Assembly: GCA_903858595.1 (NCBI GenBank)
Contig: CAIOJL010000026.1
Coordinates: 1 to 50,025, forward strand
Source: an uncultured Spartobacteria bacterium
GTDB taxonomy: Bacteria; Verrucomicrobiota; Verrucomicrobiia; Chthoniobacterales; UBA6821
Length of the DNA: 50,025 bases
Reading direction: 5' to 3'
A program made the position numbers and the translations under genes. Below the pieces are notes generated by a model. That model saw only the letters and a list, made by a program, of their open reading frames with translations. It had not been told where the DNA came from and searched no databases. Shown one piece after another: positions 1-7,599 of this stretch (the first letter of the stretch is position 1; each line of letters starts with the position of its first letter).

Positions 1-39
1 ACCTGAAGGTCGTAGGTTCAAATCCTACCCCCGCCACCA
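1..39 (+). tRNA. 3' end of a tRNA (5' part outside the window)
   Basis: A T arm (GTAGG, TTCAAAT loop, CCTAC) is followed by a seven-base acceptor strand CCCCGCC, discriminator A and an encoded CCA. The 5' half and the anticodon lie outside the window, so identity cannot be read. The bases before the T arm form a small hairpin (ACCT-GA-AGGT). This could be the long variable arm of a class II tRNA (Tyr, Ser or Leu), but it could also be an anticodon-stem remnant plus a normal short variable loop. Confidence 0.85.
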
Positions 40-64
40 CTTTTTGGGATCTTAGAGAGTTTTG

Positions 65-220
65 ATATGGAACTTAGGAAGGCAGGAAAGAAGCGAGCCT
101 AATCTCCTCCCCCTTAGCTCAAGGAATAAAGTATCAATATTACGAGTTATGTCCTCCTGCTGGATATAGAGACTCACTCCATCCATTCTTCTTTGCTTCC
201 TGAGTTCCTGAGTTACATAT
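65..220. repeat. Palindromic MITE-like intergenic element, copy A
   Basis: The ends are imperfect inverted repeats: ATATGGAACTTAGGAAGGCA on the left, and on the right the reverse complement of ATATGTAACTCAGGAACTCA. The same terminal sequence occurs as a cleaner inverted pair at 34384-34529. The interiors of the two copies do not resemble each other. The right end stops about 20 bp before the exbD start, and the left end lies just after a tRNA gene. No coding capacity is visible. It could be a non-autonomous transposon remnant or a structured leader. Confidence 0.6.
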
Positions 221-240
221 TAATTTTTAGCTAACTTCCT

Positions 241-657
241 ATGAGATTTTACACCAAGCGTCGAAAGATGCCCTCGATCACAGTTGTCTCTCTGATCGAC
301 ATTCTCGCGATTCTGCTGATTTTCTTCATCGTCACTACGACCTTCAAGGAGCGCCTCCCGCAGTTGCAAATCAACCTTCCCGAGTCCAAGGCCGCGGCGA
401 CTGCGACTAGCGAACCCAAGAAAGCTATCCTCCTTCAGATCAAGGGGCCGAATCAGATCTCTTTCGATAACAAGCCCATCACGGCTTCCGCTCTTCCTGC
501 TGCGATCCATGAAGCACAGCAAGCAAACCCCGGTTGTTCAATAACGATGCAGGCTGACAAAGAGGCACCTTTTGGCACTGTGGTGACTGTACTTGATGCC
601 CTGCAGATAGCGGGAATCAAGAATATACCCGCTATTGCAAAACCTCTGAACAAGTAA
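241..657 (+). CDS. exbD: Biopolymer transport protein ExbD/TolR family
   Basis: The 138-residue protein has the ExbD layout: a short basic cytoplasmic N-terminus, one transmembrane helix at about residues 15-33, and a periplasmic domain of about 100 residues. The helix carries the family's essential aspartate (D20, in SLIDILAILL), which takes part in proton flow through the ExbB-ExbD channel. ExbD works with ExbB and TonB to pass inner-membrane proton-motive force to outer-membrane receptors. Unusually, exbB is not beside it. The only ExbB and TonB genes here lie about 28 kb away (28116-29849). The start is preceded by CTAACTTCCT rather than a Shine-Dalgarno sequence. A palindromic repeat sits directly upstream and def follows 21 bp downstream, so the two may be co-transcribed. 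Confidence 0.88.
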   Translation: MRFYTKRRKMPSITVVSLIDILAILLIFFIVTTTFKERLPQLQINLPESKAAATATSEPKKAILLQIKGPNQISFDNKPITASALPAAIHEAQQANPGCSITMQADKEAPFGTVVTVLDALQIAGIKNIPAIAKPLNK

Positions 658-678
658 GCACCGCCCCAACCCATCGGC

Positions 679-1275
679 ATGGCTCGTCCGCGTAAAGTCA
701 CATCACTCCCGATCAAGCCACTCGAAGTGGTGCAATACGGTCATCCTGCGCTGCGCAGCAAGGGAAAGAAGATCGAGAAAATCGATGACTCCATAGTGAC
801 GCTTGCCAATGAAATGATCCTCACGATGTACGAGGAGGATGGCTGCGGTCTGGCCGCCCAGCAGGTCGGACGAGCCCTTCAACTCGCCGTAATTGATGTG
901 ATGCCCGCCTTTGAAGATCGTCCCAGCAGAGCGTGGATCGACGGGAGGGAACTGAAACTCGAGTCGCTGATGCCGCTCGTGATGATTAACCCGGAGATTC
1001 ATCCGGTTGGGGAAGAGCGATCCACAGAAGTCGAGGGATGCCTGAGCATGCCCGGACTCCATGACGAGATTGAGAGGCCCACCCGGATCCGCGTGATCTG
1101 CCAGGATCTCGACGGATCGATCTTGGACTTCGAGGCCGAGGGGCTTCTCTCAAGGGCAGCCCAACATGAAGTCGACCACCTCCACGGCATCCTCTTCATC
1201 GATCACCTACCATCGGAATCGCTCAAAGAGCATCAGCCGTTGCTCCGGAAGTTTCAGTCGCAAGCCTCTTTTTGA
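679..1275 (+). CDS. def: Peptide deformylase
   Basis: This is a metallo-hydrolase that removes the formyl group from the N-terminal methionine of new proteins in the cytoplasm. All three family motifs are present: GCGLAAQ (residues 55-61), EGCLS (119-123, with metal ligand Cys121) and QHEVDH (162-167, with ligands His163 and His167 and catalytic Glu164). The 198-residue length is slightly above the usual 165-190, with a basic N-terminal extension of about 12 residues before the family start around PLEVVQYGHP. It follows exbD closely on the same strand and ends convergently with the helicase gene. No formyltransferase gene (fmt), its frequent partner, is seen next to it. Confidence 0.95.
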   Translation: MARPRKVTSLPIKPLEVVQYGHPALRSKGKKIEKIDDSIVTLANEMILTMYEEDGCGLAAQQVGRALQLAVIDVMPAFEDRPSRAWIDGRELKLESLMPLVMINPEIHPVGEERSTEVEGCLSMPGLHDEIERPTRIRVICQDLDGSILDFEAEGLLSRAAQHEVDHLHGILFIDHLPSESLKEHQPLLRKFQSQASF

Positions 1276-1314
1276 GATAACAGATCAGCCCTGAGGTCAG
1301 GTAGGAAAAACGGG

Positions 1315-2538
1315 CTAGCGCCGGCGCTTCGCACCGTAGCTGTAACCCTTCAGTGTGCGAGCCCCACGGATGTTCTTGAGAACTCTTGCTGCCTCATCCT
1401 CCTGAAAGAGCATAGTGAAAAGGTAAGGGAAGTTTTCCAGTTTTTCACGGGGCACCTTCTGTGCAATGAAGGTTTCGATTGCCTTCACATGGGGAAGTTC
1501 CTCGGCCGTCATGATGGTGAAGGCATCCCCCTCACTCTGGGCCCGGCCAGTCCGTCCGATGCGATGGACATAATCCTCGGGATGCTGGGGCACATCATAA
1601 TTAATGACGTGGCTGACTCCTGCGATATCAATACCGCGAGCAGCGATATCGGTGGCAATCATCACCTCGTAACGTCCAGTCTTGAATCCCTCAAGTGCAT
1701 CAACACGCTCCTGCTGGGAACGATTCGAATGCATCACTGCGACTTTATGTTTTTCGTTCTCAAGCTGACGAGCGATGCGGTCAGCGCCATCCTTCGTGCG
1801 GCAGAAAACGATAACGCTGTGGTATTCCGTACGGTCCAGCATGGCCTTCAGCAGATCGAATTTCTGATCAGCGGCCACGGGGTAGAAGGCGTGCTTCACG
1901 GTTTCGGCAGCCGAGCGTCTGGCACCGATGGAAATCTTTTCAGGTTTGCGTAGGCACCAGGAGGAGAGACGCTCTATCTCCTCGGGGATCGTGGCCGAGA
2001 AAAAGAGTGTCTGGCGCTCCTTGGGACACTTCTCGACAATCCTGCGGACATCAGGAAGGAATCCCATGTCGAGCATCCGGTCAACCTCGTCGAGAACAAG
2101 AATCTCAAGGTCGGCGAAATTAATCTCCCCCTGCTGCATGAAGTCAAGCAGACGGCCTGGGGTTGCAACAATGACGTCAACCCCACGGGCCAATGCCTCG
2201 CGCTGCGCCGCGTAACCAACACCTCCGAAGATAACGACCGTCTCCAAATCGGTGAAAGCGGAGAATTCCTTGAAGGCTTCCTCGACCTGAAGTGCAAGTT
2301 CACGCGTCGGCTCTAGGATCAGGCACCGCGTCTTGCCATTCGACCTCTTGAGCTTGCTAAGAATGGGCAACCCAAAGGCCGCCGTTTTTCCGGTTCCGGT
2401 CTGCGCTGAGGCGATAAGATCGCCTCCTCTCATCGCGATGGGAATCGCTTGTTCCTGAATCGGAGACGGTTCCACATACCCCATCCGCTGAGCGCCGTGG
2501 ACAACGGCTTCTAAGAGTCCAAGATCCTGAAATGACAT
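1315..2538 (-). CDS. DEAD-box ATP-dependent RNA helicase (RhlE-like)
   Basis: The 407-residue two-RecA-domain helicase shows the motif series in order: a Q motif around EPSPIQEQAIP (23-33), motif I SAQTGTGKT (44-52), Ia PTRELA (78-83), Ib TPGRL (126-130), motif II, motif III SAT, motif V ARGIDI and motif VI HRIGRTGR. Such proteins unwind short RNA duplexes during ribosome assembly or RNA decay. Motif II reads DEVD (150-153) instead of DEAD, which keeps both acidic ATPase residues. The C-terminus is short and basic (GYSYGAKRRR), which fits the RhlE group without a long RNA-binding tail. The start is preceded by CAGCTTC, not a Shine-Dalgarno sequence. The phosphopantetheinyl transferase gene ends 20 bp upstream on the same strand. 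Confidence 0.93.
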   Translation of the reverse strand: MSFQDLGLLEAVVHGAQRMGYVEPSPIQEQAIPIAMRGGDLIASAQTGTGKTAAFGLPILSKLKRSNGKTRCLILEPTRELALQVEEAFKEFSAFTDLETVVIFGGVGYAAQREALARGVDVIVATPGRLLDFMQQGEINFADLEILVLDEVDRMLDMGFLPDVRRIVEKCPKERQTLFFSATIPEEIERLSSWCLRKPEKISIGARRSAAETVKHAFYPVAADQKFDLLKAMLDRTEYHSVIVFCRTKDGADRIARQLENEKHKVAVMHSNRSQQERVDALEGFKTGRYEVMIATDIAARGIDIAGVSHVINYDVPQHPEDYVHRIGRTGRAQSEGDAFTIMTAEELPHVKAIETFIAQKVPREKLENFPYLFTMLFQEDEAARVLKNIRGARTLKGYSYGAKRRR

Positions 2539-2558
2539 GAAGCTGACGAAAGTAGCAG

Positions 2559-3278
2559 TTACCGGAGATCACACCAGCGAATAAGAGAAGGCCTGATCTT
2601 AGTGGCCAACGCTACATGGTAACGCTGATCCAATATCCCCATCATCCCAATGGTCCAGTGGGCAACTGACCAGCTATTGCTTCCGATCTCTACATTCATC
2701 CTCCCCCCTTCGTTTTTCTCTGGAGCGTCCTTAAACTTAGTCTGGGCAAGAAGCTTTCCCATACCACGACCATCAGCCTTGATCGCTGCCTCACGACATG
2801 TCCAGAGCCTGAAAAAAGGCGCATGGCTTTTCTCATCAGTCACCAAACGAGATTCCTTATCTGAAAAGAAACGAGAAGCAATGGCAACACTATGAAGCTG
2901 TCTCTCCAACTCCAGGTCAGCCCCAATTTCCTCTTCGGAGAAAGCAACCATCATCAGATCGCCGCTGTGAGTGATGCTAAAGAAGGGAACGGAATCCCCA
3001 ACCAGATAAGGTTTTCCCTCAGATGATAGGAGAATTTGCAACTCCACAGGATCCACAGAAAGCCAGCTGGAGAGGATATTCCGGACGAGACGTCGTCCGG
3101 CAAGAAAGGCTTGCCTTGATGCAGTTGATGACATTGATTCTCCGCGCTTTCGTTCCTCGTCACTCACGGGTGTTTTAGAGAAAACATCGAAATGTGCAAG
3201 GAACAGGGCCGCCTCTTTCCCCTTTGGAATGACTCCGGGAAATGGACTATTTATTAGGAATTCCTGAATATTTCGCAT
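2559..3278 (-). CDS. 4'-phosphopantetheinyl transferase superfamily protein (Sfp type)
   Basis: The enzyme moves the phosphopantetheine arm of CoA onto a carrier-protein serine. The family signature is clear: IGADLE (118-123, magnesium ligands Asp121 and Glu123), and RLWTCREAAIKADGRGM (157-173) containing the catalytic Glu163 and Lys167. At 239 residues it has the two-half Sfp/EntD length rather than the short AcpS length. No polyketide, peptide synthetase or acyl-carrier gene is in the window, so its carrier may be the fatty-acid ACP or lie elsewhere. It precedes the helicase gene on the same strand and is divergent from the AT-hook protein gene, with which it shares a 47-bp AT-rich gap. Confidence 0.88.
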   Translation of the reverse strand: MRNIQEFLINSPFPGVIPKGKEAALFLAHFDVFSKTPVSDEERKRGESMSSTASRQAFLAGRRLVRNILSSWLSVDPVELQILLSSEGKPYLVGDSVPFFSITHSGDLMMVAFSEEEIGADLELERQLHSVAIASRFFSDKESRLVTDEKSHAPFFRLWTCREAAIKADGRGMGKLLAQTKFKDAPEKNEGGRMNVEIGSNSWSVAHWTIGMMGILDQRYHVALATKIRPSLIRWCDLR

Positions 3279-3325
3279 TTAAATACTTGCAATCATGAAG
3301 GGCTTATCAAATAACAAGTTTTGAT

Positions 3326-3745
3326 ATGACACTCACAAACATTAGTTCGGTTGCTTTGCGCAACCTTATAAAACTCACGGAGCGCAAGGAATCGCTCCTC
3401 AAACAAATCGAAACCATCGAGAGACAACTTGCCTCCCTGATATCGGGAAAGCCGGTTCGCGCCACAGGCAAACGCCGTGGACGCCCTGCCAAGAAAGGCC
3501 CCAAGGCCGCAGGCAAGAAAATCACAGGAGCCACCAAGCGCGCGCCTCGTGGAGCCATCAAAAAGAAGATCCTGGCCGCCCTCAAGGCAGCCGGTGAAGC
3601 GGGCATGAAAGTCACCGATCTCTCCAAAAAGATCGGCGTGAAGAATGCCAACGTGCATGTCTGGTTCAGCAGCACCGGATCGAAACTTCCTGAAATCAAA
3701 AAAGTAGGAAAAGCTCATTACAGGATTCAGGAGAAAAAAGCCTGA
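3326..3745 (+). CDS. Small basic AT-hook and winged-helix-like DNA-binding protein (function unknown)
   Basis: The 139-residue protein is very rich in Lys, Arg and Ala. Residues 8-40 are predicted to form a coiled coil. A linker with an AT-hook core (KRRGRPAKK, 49-57) and further basic repeats follows. Residues 77-136 look like a small winged helix-turn-helix: KKKILAALKAAGEAGMKVTDL, then a second helix pair, then a wing ending in GKAHYRI. I do not recognise a characterised family. The layout suggests a nucleoid-associated or regulatory DNA-binding protein that dimerises through its N-terminus. It is divergent from the phosphopantetheinyl transferase gene and convergent with the HAD gene. Gene reality is well supported by composition and its clean start, but the function is inferred. 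Confidence 0.8.
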   Translation: MTLTNISSVALRNLIKLTERKESLLKQIETIERQLASLISGKPVRATGKRRGRPAKKGPKAAGKKITGATKRAPRGAIKKKILAALKAAGEAGMKVTDLSKKIGVKNANVHVWFSSTGSKLPEIKKVGKAHYRIQEKKA

Positions 3746-3758
3746 TTATTTCCTAAGC

Positions 3759-4607
3759 TTAGTATCTTAACCGGGAAGTTTGTCCTTGAGAAAAATCAGG
3801 GGCAGCGTCCCGGTTTCTTTTTTCCGAGGGGAACTTTTTCCCTGTTCGGTAAAGATGAATAGCCTCGGCTGTCCCCTCACCTGCGGGGAGTTCGGAAACA
3901 TGGCCTCCCGCCTTGGAAACCGCATCCTTGACACTCGGATGAGAGTTGGAGGGGCAGGCTACCATCTCGGCCACTTCACCAAAAAGCATCGACAGGTCGT
4001 TCTGATGGTCCCCAATTGCCAGAATTTCCGATGCAGGCATGTCGATCAGTCGGCTCAATTCGGCAAGCGCGCTCCCCTTGTCATAACGACGATGGCAGAA
4101 CCTCAGGTAAATATTGCTGCGCTGGTAGTGAAAATTCTCCGGCCTACCCGGCAATGCCTCTAGCTCACTGATGATCTGATCGAGCTCTTCCTCACTGGCA
4201 GCGACGAGTCCCTCGGGAATCCCGTTGTACAGTTGTTGGAAACTAACGCCTTCGTGGAGAGCTACCAGAACAGCGATGCGATCAAAAAACGATCCACTCT
4301 CCTTGAAAAGCAGGTCGTGGTGTGCTCTACAGATTTCATTCCAGTCACCATAGTCGAGCCATCCACCCTTTCCGTCAGGCTTATGGATGTGGCGTTCATT
4401 TGTGAGTATGTAATCCGGGACAACGGAGGCACCAAGCCTACTCAGTCCATCGAGCGCACTCTCCAGCGATCGACCGGTGTTCACGGCCCAGATCGCACCT
4501 TCACGTACCGCTGCTATAAGCTCACGATCCAGGGAGTTGACGCAGTGCTTTGGATAAATCGTATCGGCAAGAGTGCCGTCAAAGTCAGTGCTCAATAAGC
4601 GGATCAT
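3759..4607 (-). CDS. HAD-superfamily hydrolase (Cof/SPP-type phosphatase)
   Basis: HAD motif I is STDFDGTLAD (nucleophile Asp8 and Asp10 in the chosen frame), motif II is VNTGRS, motif III is the lysine in RRYDKGSAL and motif IV is AIGDHQND. The cap between motifs II and III is of the C2 type, as in Cof-like sugar-phosphate or nucleotide phosphatases. The substrate cannot be named. I chose the ATG at 4607, which has GGAAG nine bases upstream and starts right at motif I. A TTG 42 bp upstream would add 14 residues. The last 25 or so residues after the final helix are low-complexity and family-untypical. It is convergent with the AT-hook gene, with 13 bp between stops. Confidence 0.87.
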   Translation of the reverse strand: MIRLLSTDFDGTLADTIYPKHCVNSLDRELIAAVREGAIWAVNTGRSLESALDGLSRLGASVVPDYILTNERHIHKPDGKGGWLDYGDWNEICRAHHDLLFKESGSFFDRIAVLVALHEGVSFQQLYNGIPEGLVAASEEELDQIISELEALPGRPENFHYQRSNIYLRFCHRRYDKGSALAELSRLIDMPASEILAIGDHQNDLSMLFGEVAEMVACPSNSHPSVKDAVSKAGGHVSELPAGEGTAEAIHLYRTGKKFPSEKRNRDAAPDFSQGQTSRLRY

Positions 4608-4690
4608 CAGGAAACTCTTCCCGTGACGCTTCCGGTGTGCAATCCACAAATTACGTTCTTCTTCCGAATCTGGGATGATAGGATCGATTC

Positions 4691-4960
4691 ATGAAATCAG
4701 CTTACGAACTGGCGATGAGTCGCCTAGAAAAGACCATCCCGTCCCTTGAACTGACCACTGATCAGAAAAGGATGTTGGCGGAAATCGACTCGGAGTACGA
4801 GGCACGCATCGCCGAGCAACGGATCTTTATTAATGGAGAGATCGCCAAGGCCTTTGCTGATGAAGCACGAGTCTCCGAACTTCGAAAGCAATTTGCCAGT
4901 GAGATAGCCTCACTTGAGGAAAACCGTGAACGGAAGAAGGGCCGAATCAGGAACGGATAG
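4691..4960 (+). CDS. Small helical protein of unknown function
   Basis: The 89-residue, highly charged protein is almost entirely helix-forming, with heptad-like spacing from residue 25 on (IDSEYEARIAEQ and later SEIASLEENRERKK). It has no cysteines, signal peptide or membrane segment. The start has AGGA about eight bases upstream. It lies in a divergent gap beside the HAD gene and runs toward the PilT gene. I do not recognise a named family. A coiled-coil adaptor or RNA/protein-binding role is possible, but nothing in the sequence decides it. Confidence 0.7.
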   Translation: MKSAYELAMSRLEKTIPSLELTTDQKRMLAEIDSEYEARIAEQRIFINGEIAKAFADEARVSELRKQFASEIASLEENRERKKGRIRNG

Positions 4961-4992
4961 AAAAGTAATCCGTTGCCCTAATGCCCCAGCGC

Positions 4993-6075
4993 TTACGATT
5001 TCTGAGCAGGTTTACGCCTCAACCCCTCCATATGGGCGGGATCCCTAGCACCCGCCACGACCTCCTCCTTGCTGATGTAACCGGAGAGATAAAGCTCCTC
5101 CAGCATGTCGTCAAAGGTATGCATACCATCCTTGCGTCCTATTTCCATGAGTCCGACGATCTGTTCGAAACGGTGCTCGCGGATACAGGCACTCACAGCG
5201 CTGTTATTCATCAATAGCTCACTGACCATGATGCGCCGCAGAGCATCCTCGGAAGGAATAAAACGTTGAGCCAGAACTCCGGCCAAGGTGTTCGCCAACT
5301 GACCGAGGACTTGTGCCTGCTCGTCACCAGGAAAATAATCGACAATCCGGTCCAGTGCCTGTGGTGCATCGTTAGTATGAAGCGTCGCCAGCACGAGATA
5401 GCCCGTTTCCGCAGCAGTCAGGGCGGCGCGAACTGTCTCAGCGTCCCTCATCTCACCGACCATAACGACATCAGGATCCTGGCGCAGCACGTGGCGCAGC
5501 GCCTCGTCAAAGGATCTCGTGTCGGTACCCAGTTCACGCTGCTTGATAATGGACCGGTTGTTTGGGAGGTAAAACTCGATGGGATCCTCGATAGTCACGA
5601 TAACAGCATCACGATTTTCGCTGATCCAGCGGATCATGGAGGCAAGCGTGGTGGTTTTTCCAGAGCCGGTCATTCCGGAGACAAGGATCAGACCATCAAT
5701 GCGATTGCAGAGTTGCATGATGGATGGACGGTGGCCCAGTTCCATGATAGAGGGAATCTCATCGGGAATATGTCTGAAGACCGCCTCCAACGCCCCCCTG
5801 CTGAAATGGGCATTCCCGCGGAAGCGTCCTGTTCTCTCTACCTGCAAGCCGAAATCGAGTTCCAAATCACGTTCCAATCGGGCTCGTTGCGACTCAGTGA
5901 GGATTCCCAAGATAATCTCACGGCACTCCTGGCGCGAAATCGCACGCCCGTGGCATGGGCGTATATCGCCACGCACCCTCATCGCGGGTGCCAATCCCGC
6001 ACAGAGATGGATATCGGATGCGCCGTTCCGGACGGCTTCCCGGAGAATATCGACGATGTCAGGAAGGTCATGCAT
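4993..6075 (-). CDS. pilT: PilT-type type IV pilus retraction ATPase
   Basis: The 360-residue hexameric ATPase of the secretion-ATPase family powers pilus retraction from the cytoplasmic face of the inner membrane. It shows Walker A GMTGSGKT (134-141), the Asp box TIEDPIEF (161-168), Walker B VVMVGEMRD (203-211) and the His box TLHTND (231-236). The N-terminal PAS-like half (DIHLCAGLAPAMRVRGDI) is typical of PilT. The length is close to the usual 345-370 residues. It lies 14 bp downstream of a second PilT-like gene in one operon. The structural pilus-like genes are 4.4 kb further on, on the other strand. No PilB extension ATPase is present in the window. Confidence 0.92.
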   Translation of the reverse strand: MHDLPDIVDILREAVRNGASDIHLCAGLAPAMRVRGDIRPCHGRAISRQECREIILGILTESQRARLERDLELDFGLQVERTGRFRGNAHFSRGALEAVFRHIPDEIPSIMELGHRPSIMQLCNRIDGLILVSGMTGSGKTTTLASMIRWISENRDAVIVTIEDPIEFYLPNNRSIIKQRELGTDTRSFDEALRHVLRQDPDVVMVGEMRDAETVRAALTAAETGYLVLATLHTNDAPQALDRIVDYFPGDEQAQVLGQLANTLAGVLAQRFIPSEDALRRIMVSELLMNNSAVSACIREHRFEQIVGLMEIGRKDGMHTFDDMLEELYLSGYISKEEVVAGARDPAHMEGLRRKPAQKS

Positions 6076-6089
6076 GGCTAAGGAAAAAG

Positions 6090-7160
6090 TTAGGAGGAGC
6101 TACTGGTGATTCCCCTCAATCGGCGCTTCAGTTCAGCAGGATTAGGAACAGCAAGGAGTGCCGTATCCTCGGCAATCCTACGTGTCGTCACCAGATCCAG
6201 AAAGGAGCTCAGGAAATCGTATGATTCAGAAGGGTCCGACTGACTGATGAAATTTCTCAAGGCGGGGAGATTGGCCTCACGGATACATTGGCGGGAGAGT
6301 CCTATATTCGTCAGGAATTCAGTTGCCAGGACCATTCCACCAGCAGTGCTAGGCAGCAGCTTCTGGCAGAGAATTCCGAGCAACTGTCCGGCAAGAACTT
6401 GCAGATGCCCCTTTCTCTCTCCATCTGGAAAGAAAGCCATGAGGCGCTCCACCACCTCCCCGGCATCAGATGCGTGGAGCGTGCTGAGGACAAGATGACC
6501 TGTTTCGGCAGCCTGAAGAGCTACCATTGCGGTATCGGCATCACGGATCTCACCGAGCAGGATGATATCGGGTGCCTGCCGCAGGGAGCGACGCAGGCCC
6601 TGGGCAAAGCTGGGAGTGTCCAGACCCACAGCACGCTGAGTGAAAAGCGACATGTCACGCTCGAAAACATATTCGACGGGGTCCTCGATAGTCACAATAT
6701 GGCGCTCCAGATTCGTGTTCACCCATTGAATTAGAGCTGCAAGAGTGGTAGATTTACCGGAACCAGTGGGACCAGAGACAACCAATAGGCCCGACTTCCG
6801 CGCAGCCATCGACTTGAGCATGGCCGAGGGTACTCCCAACCCATCGATATCTGGGGGCGTGTTGCTGATCCTTCTCAGCACAGCAGCCTCTTGTCCAAGT
6901 TGTTTGTGAAAGTTCACACGAAAACGGTTGCCCTCTCTCGAAACAAAACTCGCGTCATGATCCGTTGCTTCCGAAGGAACCCCGCAATAGGCACGGAAGG
7001 CCATCAGGTCATCCAGACTCAGTGGCGGTGCCTCCATCGGCGTGATACTTCCGGATACCCTGACGATTGGGGGTTCCCCGACGTGAAGAATGAGATCGGA
7101 CGCCTTGTATTCATGGGCAGCCCTGCAATAGAGCTCAATCGATTCTGGGGTGGCATCCAT
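6090..7160 (-). CDS. PilT/PilU-type twitching motility ATPase, second copy
   Basis: This is a 356-residue paralogue of the neighbouring PilT. It has Walker A GPTGSGKS (130-137), the Asp box TIEDPVEY (157-164), Walker B IILLGEIRD (199-207) and the His box TLHASDA (227-233). The N-terminal part (SDLILHVGEPPIVRVSGSI) matches the PilT PAS-like domain. It differs enough from its neighbour to be an old duplication, not a recent copy. By analogy with PilT/PilU pairs it may be an accessory retraction ATPase, but the sequence does not decide which of the two is the main motor. It is the first gene of a two-gene operon, just after tRNA-Glu on the same strand. Confidence 0.9.
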   Translation of the reverse strand: MDATPESIELYCRAAHEYKASDLILHVGEPPIVRVSGSITPMEAPPLSLDDLMAFRAYCGVPSEATDHDASFVSREGNRFRVNFHKQLGQEAAVLRRISNTPPDIDGLGVPSAMLKSMAARKSGLLVVSGPTGSGKSTTLAALIQWVNTNLERHIVTIEDPVEYVFERDMSLFTQRAVGLDTPSFAQGLRRSLRQAPDIILLGEIRDADTAMVALQAAETGHLVLSTLHASDAGEVVERLMAFFPDGERKGHLQVLAGQLLGILCQKLLPSTAGGMVLATEFLTNIGLSRQCIREANLPALRNFISQSDPSESYDFLSSFLDLVTTRRIAEDTALLAVPNPAELKRRLRGITSSSS

Positions 7161-7217
7161 AGAAGCAAATGTATAGGACGAATACCCGAAACCGTCCAGC
7201 CGGCTGTGTCAATAAAC

Positions 7218-7293
7218 TGGTAGCGCGTACGGGATTCGAACCCGTGCGCCAGCCTTGAGAGGGCTGTGTCCTAACCGACTAGACGAACGCGCC
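7218..7293 (-). tRNA. tRNA-Glu (anticodon CUC)
   Basis: A complete 76-nt cloverleaf can be folded. It has an acceptor GGCGCGT paired with ACGCGCT, a D arm with GTCGGTTAGGAC, an anticodon stem CAGCC/GGCTG around loop CTCTCAA (anticodon CTC, reading GAG), T arm CGGG-TTCGAAT-CCCG and an encoded ACCA end. The first acceptor pair is G-U rather than G-C, which is unusual for this tRNA. It lies just upstream of the two PilT genes on the same strand. Confidence 0.95.
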
Positions 7294-7353
7294 GTGAGAA
7301 TAGGGAATTCTGAGCCATGATCTGGATGCTGGCAAGAAGAGAGATTATCCAGC

Positions 7354-7593
7354 ATGATGAATGGAATGAAACTCTACATCAAAGGAGGATGCCCCTGGTG
7401 TGTAATGGCTGAATCATGGCTTCGCCAACGGGGCGTTGCTTACGATGCGATCGACGTGATCTCTGAACCAACCGCTTTTGCGGAGATGAAGAAACTTTCA
7501 GGGCAGTCTAAAGCTCCGGTTCTTGTGACTGCAGAGGGAAGAATTCTCTCTGATTTCGGACCCGAAGAACTAACGGGATTTTTGGAAATCTGA
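7354..7593 (+). CDS. Glutaredoxin-like thiol-disulfide protein
   Basis: The 79-residue protein has a single thioredoxin fold of glutaredoxin size. The redox motif CPWC lies at residues 13-16, just after the first strand (MKLYIKGG). The cis-proline strand is visible as KAPVLVT, followed by the final helix (FGPEELTGFLEI). It probably reduces disulfides or glutathione-mixed disulfides in the cytoplasm. A role in a specific pathway cannot be deduced. Two ATGs lie close together (MMNGMK), and the third Met aligns best with the family start, so translation may begin up to four codons later. It stands alone, convergent with trpD (6-bp gap). Confidence 0.87.
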   Translation: MMNGMKLYIKGGCPWCVMAESWLRQRGVAYDAIDVISEPTAFAEMKKLSGQSKAPVLVTAEGRILSDFGPEELTGFLEI

Positions 7594-7599
7594 TCAGAT

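Noticed and set aside
1-60. tRNA-linked integration site (att) with the repeat as an integrated element
   Set aside because: No integrase gene and no repeated tRNA 3' end is found downstream in the window.
1489-1953. Long plus-strand reading frame opposite the helicase gene
   Set aside because: It is the shadow of the helicase coding strand, with no start signal, no family features and no independent codon pattern.
5266-6081. 271-codon frame opposite pilT
   Set aside because: It lies fully antisense to an intact, motif-complete ATPase gene, and its product has no recognisable domain.
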